In this document: in pieces, positions 1 to 6,167 of the stretch
How the letters are laid out: the number at the start of each line of letters is the position of its first letter
Numbering within the stretch: the first letter of the stretch is position 1
NCBI GenBank assembly: GCA_913060985.1
Contig: CAJXTQ010000038.1
Coordinates: 1-6,167, forward strand
Direction of reading: 5' to 3'
DNA length: 6,167 nt
Origin: an uncultured Micrococcales bacterium
Lineage (GTDB): Bacteria; Actinomycetota; Actinomycetes; Actinomycetales; Microbacteriaceae
Notes under the pieces: model-generated
What the model saw: only the letters and a program-made list of their open reading frames with translations
The model's database searches: none
What the model was told of the DNA's origin: nothing
Program-made: the position numbers and the translations under genes

Positions 1-2411
1 GGCAAACTGAGCAGCCATTTCAAAGCGGCAACCCGGATGATGCGCGTCCTAAGAAGTATGTATTGGACATGTTTCCTTACCCCAGTGGCGACCTACACAT
101 GGGGCACGCTGAGGCCTACGCGCTTGGTGATGTCGTCTCCAGGTATTGGGTTCAGCGCGGGTTTAACGTTTTGCACCCGATTGGTTGGGACGCCTTTGGC
201 CTGCCTGCTGAGAACGCAGCTATAAAGCGCGGTTTAGATCCTCGTCAGTGGACGTACGACAATATCGATCAGCAGCGCAAATCTATGGAGAACTACGCTT
301 GCAGCTTTGATTGGGATCGTGTTTTGAGGACATGTGACCCGATTTATTACCGATGGAACCAGTGGTTGTTCTTAGAGTTTTATAAAAAAGGACTTGCATA
401 CCGCAAAAATTCAAATGTCAACTGGTGCCCATCCTGCCAAACGGTGCTGGCTAATGAGCAGGTGGTCGCCGGTCTTTGCGAGCGGTGCGACACCGAGGTA
501 ACAAAAAAGGCACTGACTCAGTGGTATTTCAAGGTGACCGACTACGCAGACAGGCTGCTAGATGATCTAGACACACTTGAGGGGAAATGGCCCTCAAAGG
601 TGCTCACCATGCAGCGCAACTGGATTGGCAGAAGCTACGGAGCATCAGTCAGGTTTGAGGTTGAAAACAGAGATGAGCCGATTGAGGTTTTCACAACTAG
701 ACCTGACACTCTCTACGGAGCGACCTTTATGGTGGTCGCCGCCGACAGCGATCTGGCCTCCGAATTGGTAGCCGATGCAGACAGCGATACAAAAGCCAAA
801 TTTGCCGAGTATTTGGAGACTGTAAAGAAGACCAGCGATATCGACCGTCTTTCAACTGATAGAGAGAAAACTGGTGTTTTCCTTGGTCGTTATGCAATCA
901 ACCCGCTAAATGGAGAAAAATTGCCGATGTGGGCGAGTGACTATGTGCTTGCCGACTATGGGACGGGTGCGATCATGGCAGTTCCCGCGCATGATGAGCG
1001 TGACATGGAATTTGCAGTGAAGTTTGACCTGCCTATTAGGACCGTTGTCGACACGGGCGAGGAAGATCCGCAGGTGACAAAAATTGCAACTGCGGGTGAT
1101 GGCGTTTTAGTCAACTCAGGTCCACTGGATGGGCTCAGAAAAGAGCAGGCGATAGCAAAAGCTATCGAAGTTTTGCAGCAGCGTGGAACCGGCGAGAAGA
1201 CAAAAACCTTTAGATTGCGCGACTGGCTTATTTCAAGGCAGCGCTACTGGGGTACCCCAATACCAATCATTCACTGTGCAAAGTGCGGTGAGGTTCCGGT
1301 TGAGCAAGACCAACTTCCAGTGGAGCTTCCAGACAGCCAAGGCTTAGATCTTGCTCCAAAAGGAACATCTCCACTTGGCGGAGCTGAAGACTGGGTAAAT
1401 GTCGATTGCCCCAAGTGTGGGGGCAGCGCCAAGCGAGACACTGACACAATGGACACCTTTGTCGATTCGAGCTGGTATTTCTTGCGATTTTTCTCTCCAA
1501 ACAGCGAGCAATTTGCTTTTGACCCCGATGGAGTCAAGCAATGGGGCGCGGTTGACCAATATGTGGGAGGGGTGACTCACGCGATTCTTCACCTGCTTTA
1601 TGCAAGATTTTTCACAAAAGTGCTTTTCGACATGGGCATGGTCGATTTTGAGGAGCCATTTAGCAGGTTGCTCAATCAAGGCATGGTTTTGATGGACGGC
1701 TCAGCTATGAGCAAGTCAAGGGGAAATCTGGTGAAACTTGGTGACCAGCTAGAAGAGCATGGTGTAGACGCAATCAGGTTAACCATGAGCTTTGCCGGAC
1801 CACCGGAGGATGACATTGACTGGAAAGACGTCTCCCCCCAAGCCACGAGTAAGTTCCTAGCTCGAGCCTGGAGGGTTGCCAAGGATGTATCCGAGTCATC
1901 AGCTGAAGGCGAACCAGATATTGATGTGAGAAAGGCCACCCACAGTTTCCTGAATGAATTTGAGACCAATATCGAAAATTTCAAATTCAATGTTGCCGTG
2001 GCCAAGACCATGGAGCTGGTAAATGCTTTGAGAAAAGCAATTGACTCAGGATGTGGCGCAGGGAACCCAGCTGTTCGAGAGGGCGCAGAAGAGCTAGCTA
2101 AGGGCCTAAGTCTTTTTGCTCCATACGTTGCCGAAGACATGTGGCACCTGCTGGGTCATGAGTCCCCGGTTGCATTGGCGGGCTTCAGAGATATCGAGAA
2201 GGAACTTCTAGTTCAGGACTCGGTCACTGCGGTGGCTCAGGTGAATGGCAAATTGAGGGACAAATTCGAGGTTTCTGTTGATATTTCCGAGAAAGAGCTC
2301 GAGGCTCTTGCCATGAATAGTGAAAATGTGAAGAGAGCAATTGGTGACTCGGAAATAGCAAAGATCATCATTAGAGCACCAAAGCTTGTCAACATTGCCG
2401 TGAAAGGCTAG
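1..2411 (+). CDS. leuS: Leucyl-tRNA synthetase, 5' end missing (cut by window edge)
   Basis: Class I aminoacyl-tRNA synthetase that charges tRNA-Leu with leucine in the cytoplasm and hydrolyses mischarged products. The frame is open from base 3 (first full codon), giving 803 residues counted from there. In order: [19 protein letters not shown] with the HIGH-type motif HMGH at 32-35; a first zinc knuckle with Cys at 142, 145, 159 and 162; the CP1 editing domain with TTRPDTLYG at 231-239 and [15 protein letters not shown] at 320-334; a second Cys pair set at 425/428 and 469/472; the KMSKS loop as AMSKS at 568-572; an anticodon-binding region; and a C-terminal domain ending LVNIAVKG. The TTG at 63 is an internal leucine codon inside conserved sequence, not the start; by family comparison about 25-30 residues lie upstream of the window. 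The complete protein would be near 830 residues, normal for bacterial LeuRS. The first KMSKS residue is Ala instead of Lys; the second Lys is kept. Confidence 0.98.
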   Translation, partial: QTEQPFQSGNPDDARPKKYVLDMFPYPSGDLHMGHAEAYALGDVVSRYWVQRGFNVLHPIGWDAFGLPAENAAIKRGLDPRQWTYDNIDQQRKSMENYACSFDWDRVLRTCDPIYYRWNQWLFLEFYKKGLAYRKNSNVNWCPSCQTVLANEQVVAGLCERCDTEVTKKALTQWYFKVTDYADRLLDDLDTLEGKWPSKVLTMQRNWIGRSYGASVRFEVENRDEPIEVFTTRPDTLYGATFMVVAADSDLASELVADADSDTKAKFAEYLETVKKTSDIDRLSTDREKTGVFLGRYAINPLNGEKLPMWASDYVLADYGTGAIMAVPAHDERDMEFAVKFDLPIRTVVDTGEEDPQVTKIATAGDGVLVNSGPLDGLRKEQAIAKAIEVLQQRGTGEKTKTFRLRDWLISRQRYWGTPIPIIHCAKCGEVPVEQDQLPVELPDSQGLDLAPKGTSPLGGAEDWVNVDCPKCGGSAKRDTDTMDTFVDSSWYFLRFFSPNSEQFAFDPDGVKQWGAVDQYVGGVTHAILHLLYARFFTKVLFDMGMVDFEEPFSRLLNQGMVLMDGSAMSKSRGNLVKLGDQLEEHGVDAIRLTMSFAGPPEDDIDWKDVSPQATSKFLARAWRVAKDVSESSAEGEPDIDVRKATHSFLNEFETNIENFKFNVAVAKTMELVNALRKAIDSGCGAGNPAVREGAEELAKGLSLFAPYVAEDMWHLLGHESPVALAGFRDIEKELLVQDSVTAVAQVNGKLRDKFEVSVDISEKELEALAMNSENVKRAIGDSEIAKIIIRAPKLVNIAVKG

Positions 2412-2436
2412 CTCTATCCACATTCTTCTCAAGCAT

Positions 2437-2458
2437 TAGTGAGCGGCAGCATTCACTA
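2437..2458. other. Small inverted repeat in the leuS-comEA gap
   Basis: TAGTGA at 2437-2442 is matched by TCACTA at 2453-2458 across a 10-base spacer. A G-U pair (2443 with 2452) would extend the RNA stem to seven pairs. It sits 26 bases after the leuS stop and 15 bases before the comEA ATG, in the only real intergenic gap of the window. No T-run follows, so it is not a convincing intrinsic terminator. It could be a weak terminator or attenuator, a protein-binding site, or chance. No good promoter or Shine-Dalgarno sequence is visible in the remainder of the gap. Confidence 0.3.
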
Positions 2459-2472
2459 GATATGTTTCGACA

Positions 2473-3033
2473 ATGGAGTTTCTGGAGAGCGTAAAAAATC
2501 GCCTGCAATCCGCAAATAAGTTGACGGTAGCGCTTGTATCTGCTCTCGCGCTTCTAATCGGGTGGATTCTTTGGCCGCAGACCGAGGCAGCCACCATTGC
2601 TTTCGAGCCCGAAGAGTTGAATGGCGCTTCAAATGAGGAGATTAGTGTTCACTTGGTCGGAGAGGTTGTTAATCCTGGCCTCTATCAACTTCCAATTGGC
2701 AGCCGGGTGAATGACGTAGTGGACATTGCCGGAGGACTAAAAGCCAACGCAAGCGTATCCAGTGTCAATCTTGCTCGAATTTTGGTAGATGGTGAGCAGG
2801 TGATCATCAAAAGCCAAGAAAAACATCAGGAAGAGCTTGATGCCAAGATCAGCATCAATGACGCTGATGTAGAACAATTAGATTCTTTGCCCGGGGTCGG
2901 CCCTTCAATCGCGGCAAGGATAATTGAACACAGAGAGCAAAACGGACCATTCAGATCAGTCGAGCAACTTACCGAGGTAAGCGGTATTGGTCCAAAGATG
3001 CTAAGCAACATAAAGGACCTGGTCCGTCTTTGA
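2473..3033 (+). CDS. comEA: ComEA-family competence protein, membrane-anchored DNA receptor
   Basis: Binds double-stranded DNA outside the cytoplasmic membrane during natural transformation and passes it to ComEC. The 186-residue protein has a short cytoplasmic N-terminus, one membrane segment at about 17-34 (LTVALVSALALLIGWILW), a linker, an SLBB domain at about 57-113 (VHLVGEVVNPGLYQLPIGS) and a C-terminal helix-hairpin-helix pair at about 125-186. The two hairpins are visible as LPGVGPSIAARII at 139-151 and VSGIGPKMLSNI at 169-180, the non-specific DNA-backbone binding motif. This anchor-SLBB-HhH layout and the length match Gram-positive ComEA. The ATG at 2473 is chosen because an in-frame TGA at 2440-2442 closes the frame upstream and the next in-frame candidates would cut into the membrane anchor; however, no clear Shine-Dalgarno sequence precedes it. 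There are no cysteines. The stop overlaps the comEC start. Confidence 0.95.
   Translation: MEFLESVKNRLQSANKLTVALVSALALLIGWILWPQTEAATIAFEPEELNGASNEEISVHLVGEVVNPGLYQLPIGSRVNDVVDIAGGLKANASVSSVNLARILVDGEQVIIKSQEKHQEELDAKISINDADVEQLDSLPGVGPSIAARIIEHREQNGPFRSVEQLTEVSGIGPKMLSNIKDLVRL
3012..3033 (+). promoter_or_regulatory. comEA-comEC junction: ribosome binding site and overlapping stop/start
   Basis: AAAGGA at 3012-3017 is a plausible ribosome binding site lying 12 bases before the TTG start codon of comEC at 3030-3032. That TTG overlaps the comEA stop (TGA, 3031-3033) as TTGA. The spacing is slightly long. The GGA of the site also belongs to a perfect palindrome, GGACC-T-GGTCC at 3015-3025; as RNA it could form only a small four-pair stem with a three-base loop. 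The layout implies that comEC translation depends at least partly on ribosomes finishing comEA. Confidence 0.55.
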
Positions 3034-5252
3034 TTGCTTTAGCGACAGGCGTCTGGATTTCCAGGCTTGTCGAACTTTTGATCTCACCGATTGCGTCTGT
3101 GATTGTGTTTTTGATTGGTTTTTTCTTTGTTGCTCGAGCCGAGCGAAGGCTCAAATCTTTTGCAATTTTAGTTTTTGTCATTTCCCTTGCCTCCTCAGTG
3201 TTCCAGATATGGAATTCAGTGGACAGGCAGGAGCGAGCTGTAATTGAGAATGAGCTAAGTCTCGCTGGCGAGTTTGAAGTTCAAAGCGACAGCTCACCAT
3301 ACGGATCTGGCTTCAGAACTTGGATCGAATTCTCATCTGAGGAATTTGGTCCACTTTTGGGCTCACTCATCGATGAGAGGGGGGAGTTTAAGTGGGGAGA
3401 AATCTATTCAGCTCGTCTCAGCTTTGAACCTAATTGGGGTCCTTCCAGAGGGGAATTCATTGCCACGACAATTGATAGTCCGGTGTTGATAGAAAACCCT
3501 GGATTGATACAAAGTCAGATAGGAAGCATTCGGCAAAGTTTCCTCCAATCAATTAGCGGAGTAACCCCTGACAGCACCGGCTTGGTTGCCGGTCTTGCCG
3601 TTGGAGAAAGAACACTGCTTTCCGAGCAAACCAGCGAAAACATGCGCAGGGTTGCACTTACACATCTTGTGGCGGTGAGCGGAGCTAACTGTGCAATTGT
3701 GCTTGCCAGTGTCTATTTCGGTCTTGGGCTTTTGAAGCTTAGACGTCAGCATAGGTTTGTAGCAGCACTGATTTCCTTAGTTTTATACATCCTGGTTGTC
3801 GGCTTTGACCCCAGCGTGCTTCGGGCAGGTTTCATGGCTGCGACTGTCATCCTGGCAATGTGGCTGGGTAGGGGAGTAGCCCCAATAAGAGCACTTGCCC
3901 TTTCGATGATTATTCTTTTGAGCTTCGACCCCTGGCTTGCAATAGATTTTGCTTTCGCATTGAGCGTTTTCTCCACTTTGGGGATTTTGGTGCTGGCCCC
4001 AGCAATTTATCAAAGGCTTTCAACTATCCCCAAACCTCTGGCAGTTGGCCTGGCTGTCAGTTTCTCGGCACAGCTTTACTGCATTCCGGTGATGCTGATG
4101 CTGCAGCCGGAGCTTCCAATATTTGGAGTGATTGCAAATATTTTGGCTGAACCGATGGTTGCACCGGTGACAGTTCTGGGAATAACGGCTGTTTTCTTAT
4201 CCCCTGTTTTGCCTTGGTTGAGTACCTTGCTGAGCTTTGTTGCAAGTTTTGGAACATGGTGGATTGCTCTTGTTGCAAATCGTTTGGGAGCCCTTGAGCA
4301 GGCAACCCTTCCTTGGCCGAATAATTTCCTAGGTCTCTCCCTTGCGGTACTGATAGCGCTTGCCATAACCGCAAGTGTGCTATCTAGTCGCTATCGGATT
4401 GTTGCCCTATCGGTAATTGTCCTTGTTTTTGGCGGCAGTGTTCTAGGTTTTGCAGAAAGACAGATCCGAGTTCAACAGTTTGTAAATCAAAGCCCTGAAA
4501 TTGTCAACTGCGACGTTGGTCAGGGAGACGCCATGCTGATTCGTTCCGGGCCACAGACAATGCTGATTGATGTTGGCAGGGACGGTCAACTTTTGAAGCG
4601 TTGCCTGCGGGAAAACAAAGTAAAACGATTGGATGTCCTGGTGCTCAGTCACTTCGATTTCGACCATGTTGGAGGCATAGAGGGTCTTGATGGGGTTGAG
4701 ATTGGCAAGGTGCTTGTTTCAGGCTTCGATGATCAGCGGAGGGCGGTTGATCAGGTTACCAATTTCCTAAGGGAAAGAGGTTTAGAGCCGCAGACTGGCT
4801 ATCGAGGTATGAGTGAGAAGTTCGGGCAAGGCTTTTGGGAGGTAATTTCTCCAAGTGCATCGGCCTCTGAGGCTAGTAACGCCAACGACGCCTCATTGGT
4901 GATGCTTATAACGCTTCCCAAAAGTCAATTACTTGCTCTGGGTGATTTAGGAGGGGACTTTCAGGAGAATTTGATTCAGCTGGGCCTGGAAGGAAGGTTG
5001 AATCAACAATTGCCACTGATTTTGAAAGCCAGTCATCACGGAAGCGCAGACCAAAGTGAAAGATTTCATCGCGTGGTCGATCCTGAGATATCGGTTATTT
5101 CAGTTGGTGAAAACAGCTACGGACACCCCGATGCCCGTTTTATTTCTCTGCTTCGATCGACCGGGAGCAAGGTGTTGAGGACCGACCAGCAGGGCATGAT
5201 TGGTATTCAAAGTGGGCCCGAGCTTCGAGTTTTTGTCACGGGTAGACTCTAA
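3030..5252 (+). CDS. comEC: ComEC/Rec2-family DNA-uptake channel with nuclease-like domain
   Basis: Polytopic membrane protein that imports single-stranded DNA in natural transformation. The 740 residues follow the family order. Two N-terminal membrane segments lie at about 17-35 and 43-60. A soluble extracytoplasmic OB-like region (DUF4131 type) follows at about 75-155. The Competence domain spans about 178-475, beginning with SGVTPDSTGLVAGLAVGER and containing LTHLVAVSGAN (210-220), with roughly ten hydrophobic segments. A C-terminal metallo-beta-lactamase-like domain runs from about 490 to 740. That last domain keeps DVGQGDAML (495-503), SHFDFDHVGG (540-549; H541, D543, D545, H546), LALGDLG (635-641), KASHHGS (666-672) and YGHPD (697-701), so it looks complete and possibly active as the strand-degrading nuclease. 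The start is TTG, overlapping the comEA stop; no closer upstream start exists, and later ones would trim the first membrane helix. The only cysteines are at 221, 351, 494 and 525, none in the OB-like region. The stop shares a base with the holA start. Confidence 0.97.
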   Translation: MIALATGVWISRLVELLISPIASVIVFLIGFFFVARAERRLKSFAILVFVISLASSVFQIWNSVDRQERAVIENELSLAGEFEVQSDSSPYGSGFRTWIEFSSEEFGPLLGSLIDERGEFKWGEIYSARLSFEPNWGPSRGEFIATTIDSPVLIENPGLIQSQIGSIRQSFLQSISGVTPDSTGLVAGLAVGERTLLSEQTSENMRRVALTHLVAVSGANCAIVLASVYFGLGLLKLRRQHRFVAALISLVLYILVVGFDPSVLRAGFMAATVILAMWLGRGVAPIRALALSMIILLSFDPWLAIDFAFALSVFSTLGILVLAPAIYQRLSTIPKPLAVGLAVSFSAQLYCIPVMLMLQPELPIFGVIANILAEPMVAPVTVLGITAVFLSPVLPWLSTLLSFVASFGTWWIALVANRLGALEQATLPWPNNFLGLSLAVLIALAITASVLSSRYRIVALSVIVLVFGGSVLGFAERQIRVQQFVNQSPEIVNCDVGQGDAMLIRSGPQTMLIDVGRDGQLLKRCLRENKVKRLDVLVLSHFDFDHVGGIEGLDGVEIGKVLVSGFDDQRRAVDQVTNFLRERGLEPQTGYRGMSEKFGQGFWEVISPSASASEASNANDASLVMLITLPKSQLLALGDLGGDFQENLIQLGLEGRLNQQLPLILKASHHGSADQSERFHRVVDPEISVISVGENSYGHPDARFISLLRSTGSKVLRTDQQGMIGIQSGPELRVFVTGRL

Positions 5253-5254
5253 TG
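5250..5254 (+). other. comEC stop / holA start overlap (TAATG)
   Basis: The comEC stop TAA (5250-5252) and the holA ATG (5252-5254) share one base. Upstream there is only a weak purine stretch, GGGTAG at about 5240-5245, so holA translation is probably helped by termination-reinitiation from comEC. This also supports the choice of the ATG as the holA start. Confidence 0.7.
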
Positions 5255-6167
5255 GTGGCCAAGATTAGTTTCCGAGAAGCAGAGCTTCACCCGCTAACGC
5301 TGCTGGTCGGTGCAAATGATTACCTGGCCTCTCGAGGCTTTCAATCTCTGAAATCCAAGCTTTCAGAGACATATGCGCAATTTGAACAACACAATCTTTC
5401 AGATGCTTATATTTCAGGCCAACTGTTCAATGTAGCGACGCCATCACTGTTTGCCGAACCAAGACTGATTTACATTGAAAGCCCAAATAAAGAGCTACTT
5501 GAAGACCTAAAGAAATTCTCACAGCAGCCAATTGAGCTGACTTTTCTCGCAATCAGAATTCAAGGACAATCTGCGGCAAATAAAGAGTTTCAAAAACTCA
5601 AGGCCCAGCAGGTCGATTGCGATGAGCCAAAGCGAGATCAGGATAAGCAAATATTCATTCAGGCCGAGTTCAGAGCTTTGGGCAAAGAGATTGCCCCCGA
5701 TGCTCAAAGATTGCTTTTGCAAACCTTCGGAAGCGACCTTGCTGAACTAGCTGCAGCCTGCTCGCAACTCGCCCAGACCGATGAAGACAGAATTGAGTTT
5801 GAGAAAGTTGATGCGTTGTTCGGGGGGAGGGAGCAAACCACCGCCTTCAAAGTTGTAGATGCTGCTTTTGCGGGAGATCTGCAAACCGCCCTGAGGCTTC
5901 TCAGAAACGCTCGCGATACAGGGATCGATCCGGTTCCAATGGTTGCAACTGTTGCTATGCGTGCAAGGCAGCTTTCGAAACTAATCTCCTCGCCGGCAGC
6001 CAGTGCAGCAGATTTGGGAATCCAAGACTGGCAACTCCGCAGGCTTCGCTCGGAGCTTGCCGGTTGGAGCGAGGAGTCGTTGGAGCGGCTGGTCAGGCTA
6101 ATTGCACATACCGATGAAATGGTAAAGGGTGGCTCTCGCCACCCTGATTACGACCTTGAAAGACTGC
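5252..6167 (+). CDS. holA: DNA polymerase III delta subunit (clamp loader), 3' end missing
   Basis: The delta subunit of the replicative clamp loader opens the beta sliding clamp so it can be placed on DNA. The frame is open from the ATG at 5252 to the window edge: 305 full codons with no stop. The N-terminal region (about 14-135) contains LTLLVGANDYLA at 16-26 and ATPSLFAEPRLIYIE at 62-76, the usual position and wording of domain I. It lacks a Walker A GK(S/T), as expected for delta, which does not bind ATP. The middle domain covers about 140-190. The C-terminal collar domain includes GGREQTTAFKVVDAAFAGD at 191-209, TGIDPVPMVATVAMRARQL at 223-241 and VKGGSRHPDYDLERL at 291-305, strongly like actinobacterial HolA. 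That last motif is near the normal end of the protein, so perhaps 10-25 residues are missing. It follows comEC directly and is probably co-transcribed with it, though its function is in replication. Confidence 0.95.
   Translation, partial: MVAKISFREAELHPLTLLVGANDYLASRGFQSLKSKLSETYAQFEQHNLSDAYISGQLFNVATPSLFAEPRLIYIESPNKELLEDLKKFSQQPIELTFLAIRIQGQSAANKEFQKLKAQQVDCDEPKRDQDKQIFIQAEFRALGKEIAPDAQRLLLQTFGSDLAELAAACSQLAQTDEDRIEFEKVDALFGGREQTTAFKVVDAAFAGDLQTALRLLRNARDTGIDPVPMVATVAMRARQLSKLISSPAASAADLGIQDWQLRRLRSELAGWSEESLERLVRLIAHTDEMVKGGSRHPDYDLERL

Noticed and set aside
63..65. TTG as a possible start codon of leuS
   Set aside because: The codon encodes the Leu in the conserved [13 protein letters not shown] segment, and the frame continues open upstream to base 3 with LeuRS-like sequence; the real start lies before the window.
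1676..2140. 154-codon open frame on the - strand inside leuS
   Set aside because: It lies opposite a strongly conserved leuS region, has no recognisable domain, and is explained by the codon pattern of leuS; other antisense frames in leuS and comEC were rejected for the same reason.
2437..2466. Possible sigma-70-type promoter before comEA (TATGTT at 2461-2466 as a -10 box)
   Set aside because: Only a four-of-six match to TATAAT and nothing like TTGACA at the proper distance upstream.
2437..2472. Intrinsic terminator after leuS
   Set aside because: The stem is short, AT-rich in its arms and not followed by a run of T, so I list it only as an inverted repeat.
3132..3153. GCTCGAGC palindrome and GAGCC...GGCTC inverted repeat inside comEC
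   Set aside because: They are short, within coding sequence of the N-terminal region, and of the size expected by chance.
5519..5722. 67-codon open frame on the - strand inside holA
   Set aside because: It is opposite well-supported HolA coding sequence and shows no recognisable motif or ribosome binding site.

Overview
This window is a stretch of conserved, ordinary-looking chromosome. It carries four genes, all on the + strand: the 3' part of leuS (leucyl-tRNA synthetase), comEA (DNA receptor for transformation), comEC (DNA-uptake channel) and the 5' part of holA (DNA polymerase III delta subunit). The leuS reading frame is already open at the left edge, and holA runs off the right edge.

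The order leuS-comEA-comEC-holA is, from general knowledge, a familiar arrangement in Actinomycetota. The protein sequences fit that, for example the HolA collar motifs 'GREQTTAFKVVDAAFAGD' and 'MVKGG...DYDLER'. Base composition looks close to balanced, well below that of typical soil actinobacteria. Together these suggest a moderate-GC actinobacterium, perhaps one of the small-genome aquatic Microbacteriaceae (Luna/Aquiluna/Rhodoluna type). The lineage is an inference from gene order and protein flavour, not from a search.

Layout: positions 1-2411 are leuS; 2412-2472 are a 61-base gap with a small inverted repeat and no recognisable promoter; 2473-3033 are comEA; 3030-5252 are comEC, whose TTG start overlaps the comEA stop by four bases; 5252-6167 are holA, whose ATG shares one base with the comEC stop (TAATG). 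From comEA onward the genes are packed as one translationally coupled unit. No gap longer than 61 bases exists, and I see no RNA gene, mobile element, CRISPR array or repeat family.

Functionally, ComEA is predicted to hold double-stranded DNA at the outer face of the membrane. ComEC, which carries both a channel domain and an intact-looking metallo-beta-lactamase-like nuclease domain, is predicted to bring a single strand into the cell. HolA belongs to the clamp loader of the replicase and LeuRS to translation; their neighbourhood with com genes is most likely conserved gene order, not a shared pathway. I found no previously undescribed system here. The points worth a second look are details: gene junctions, a KMSKS variant in LeuRS, and a cysteine-free periplasmic domain in ComEC.
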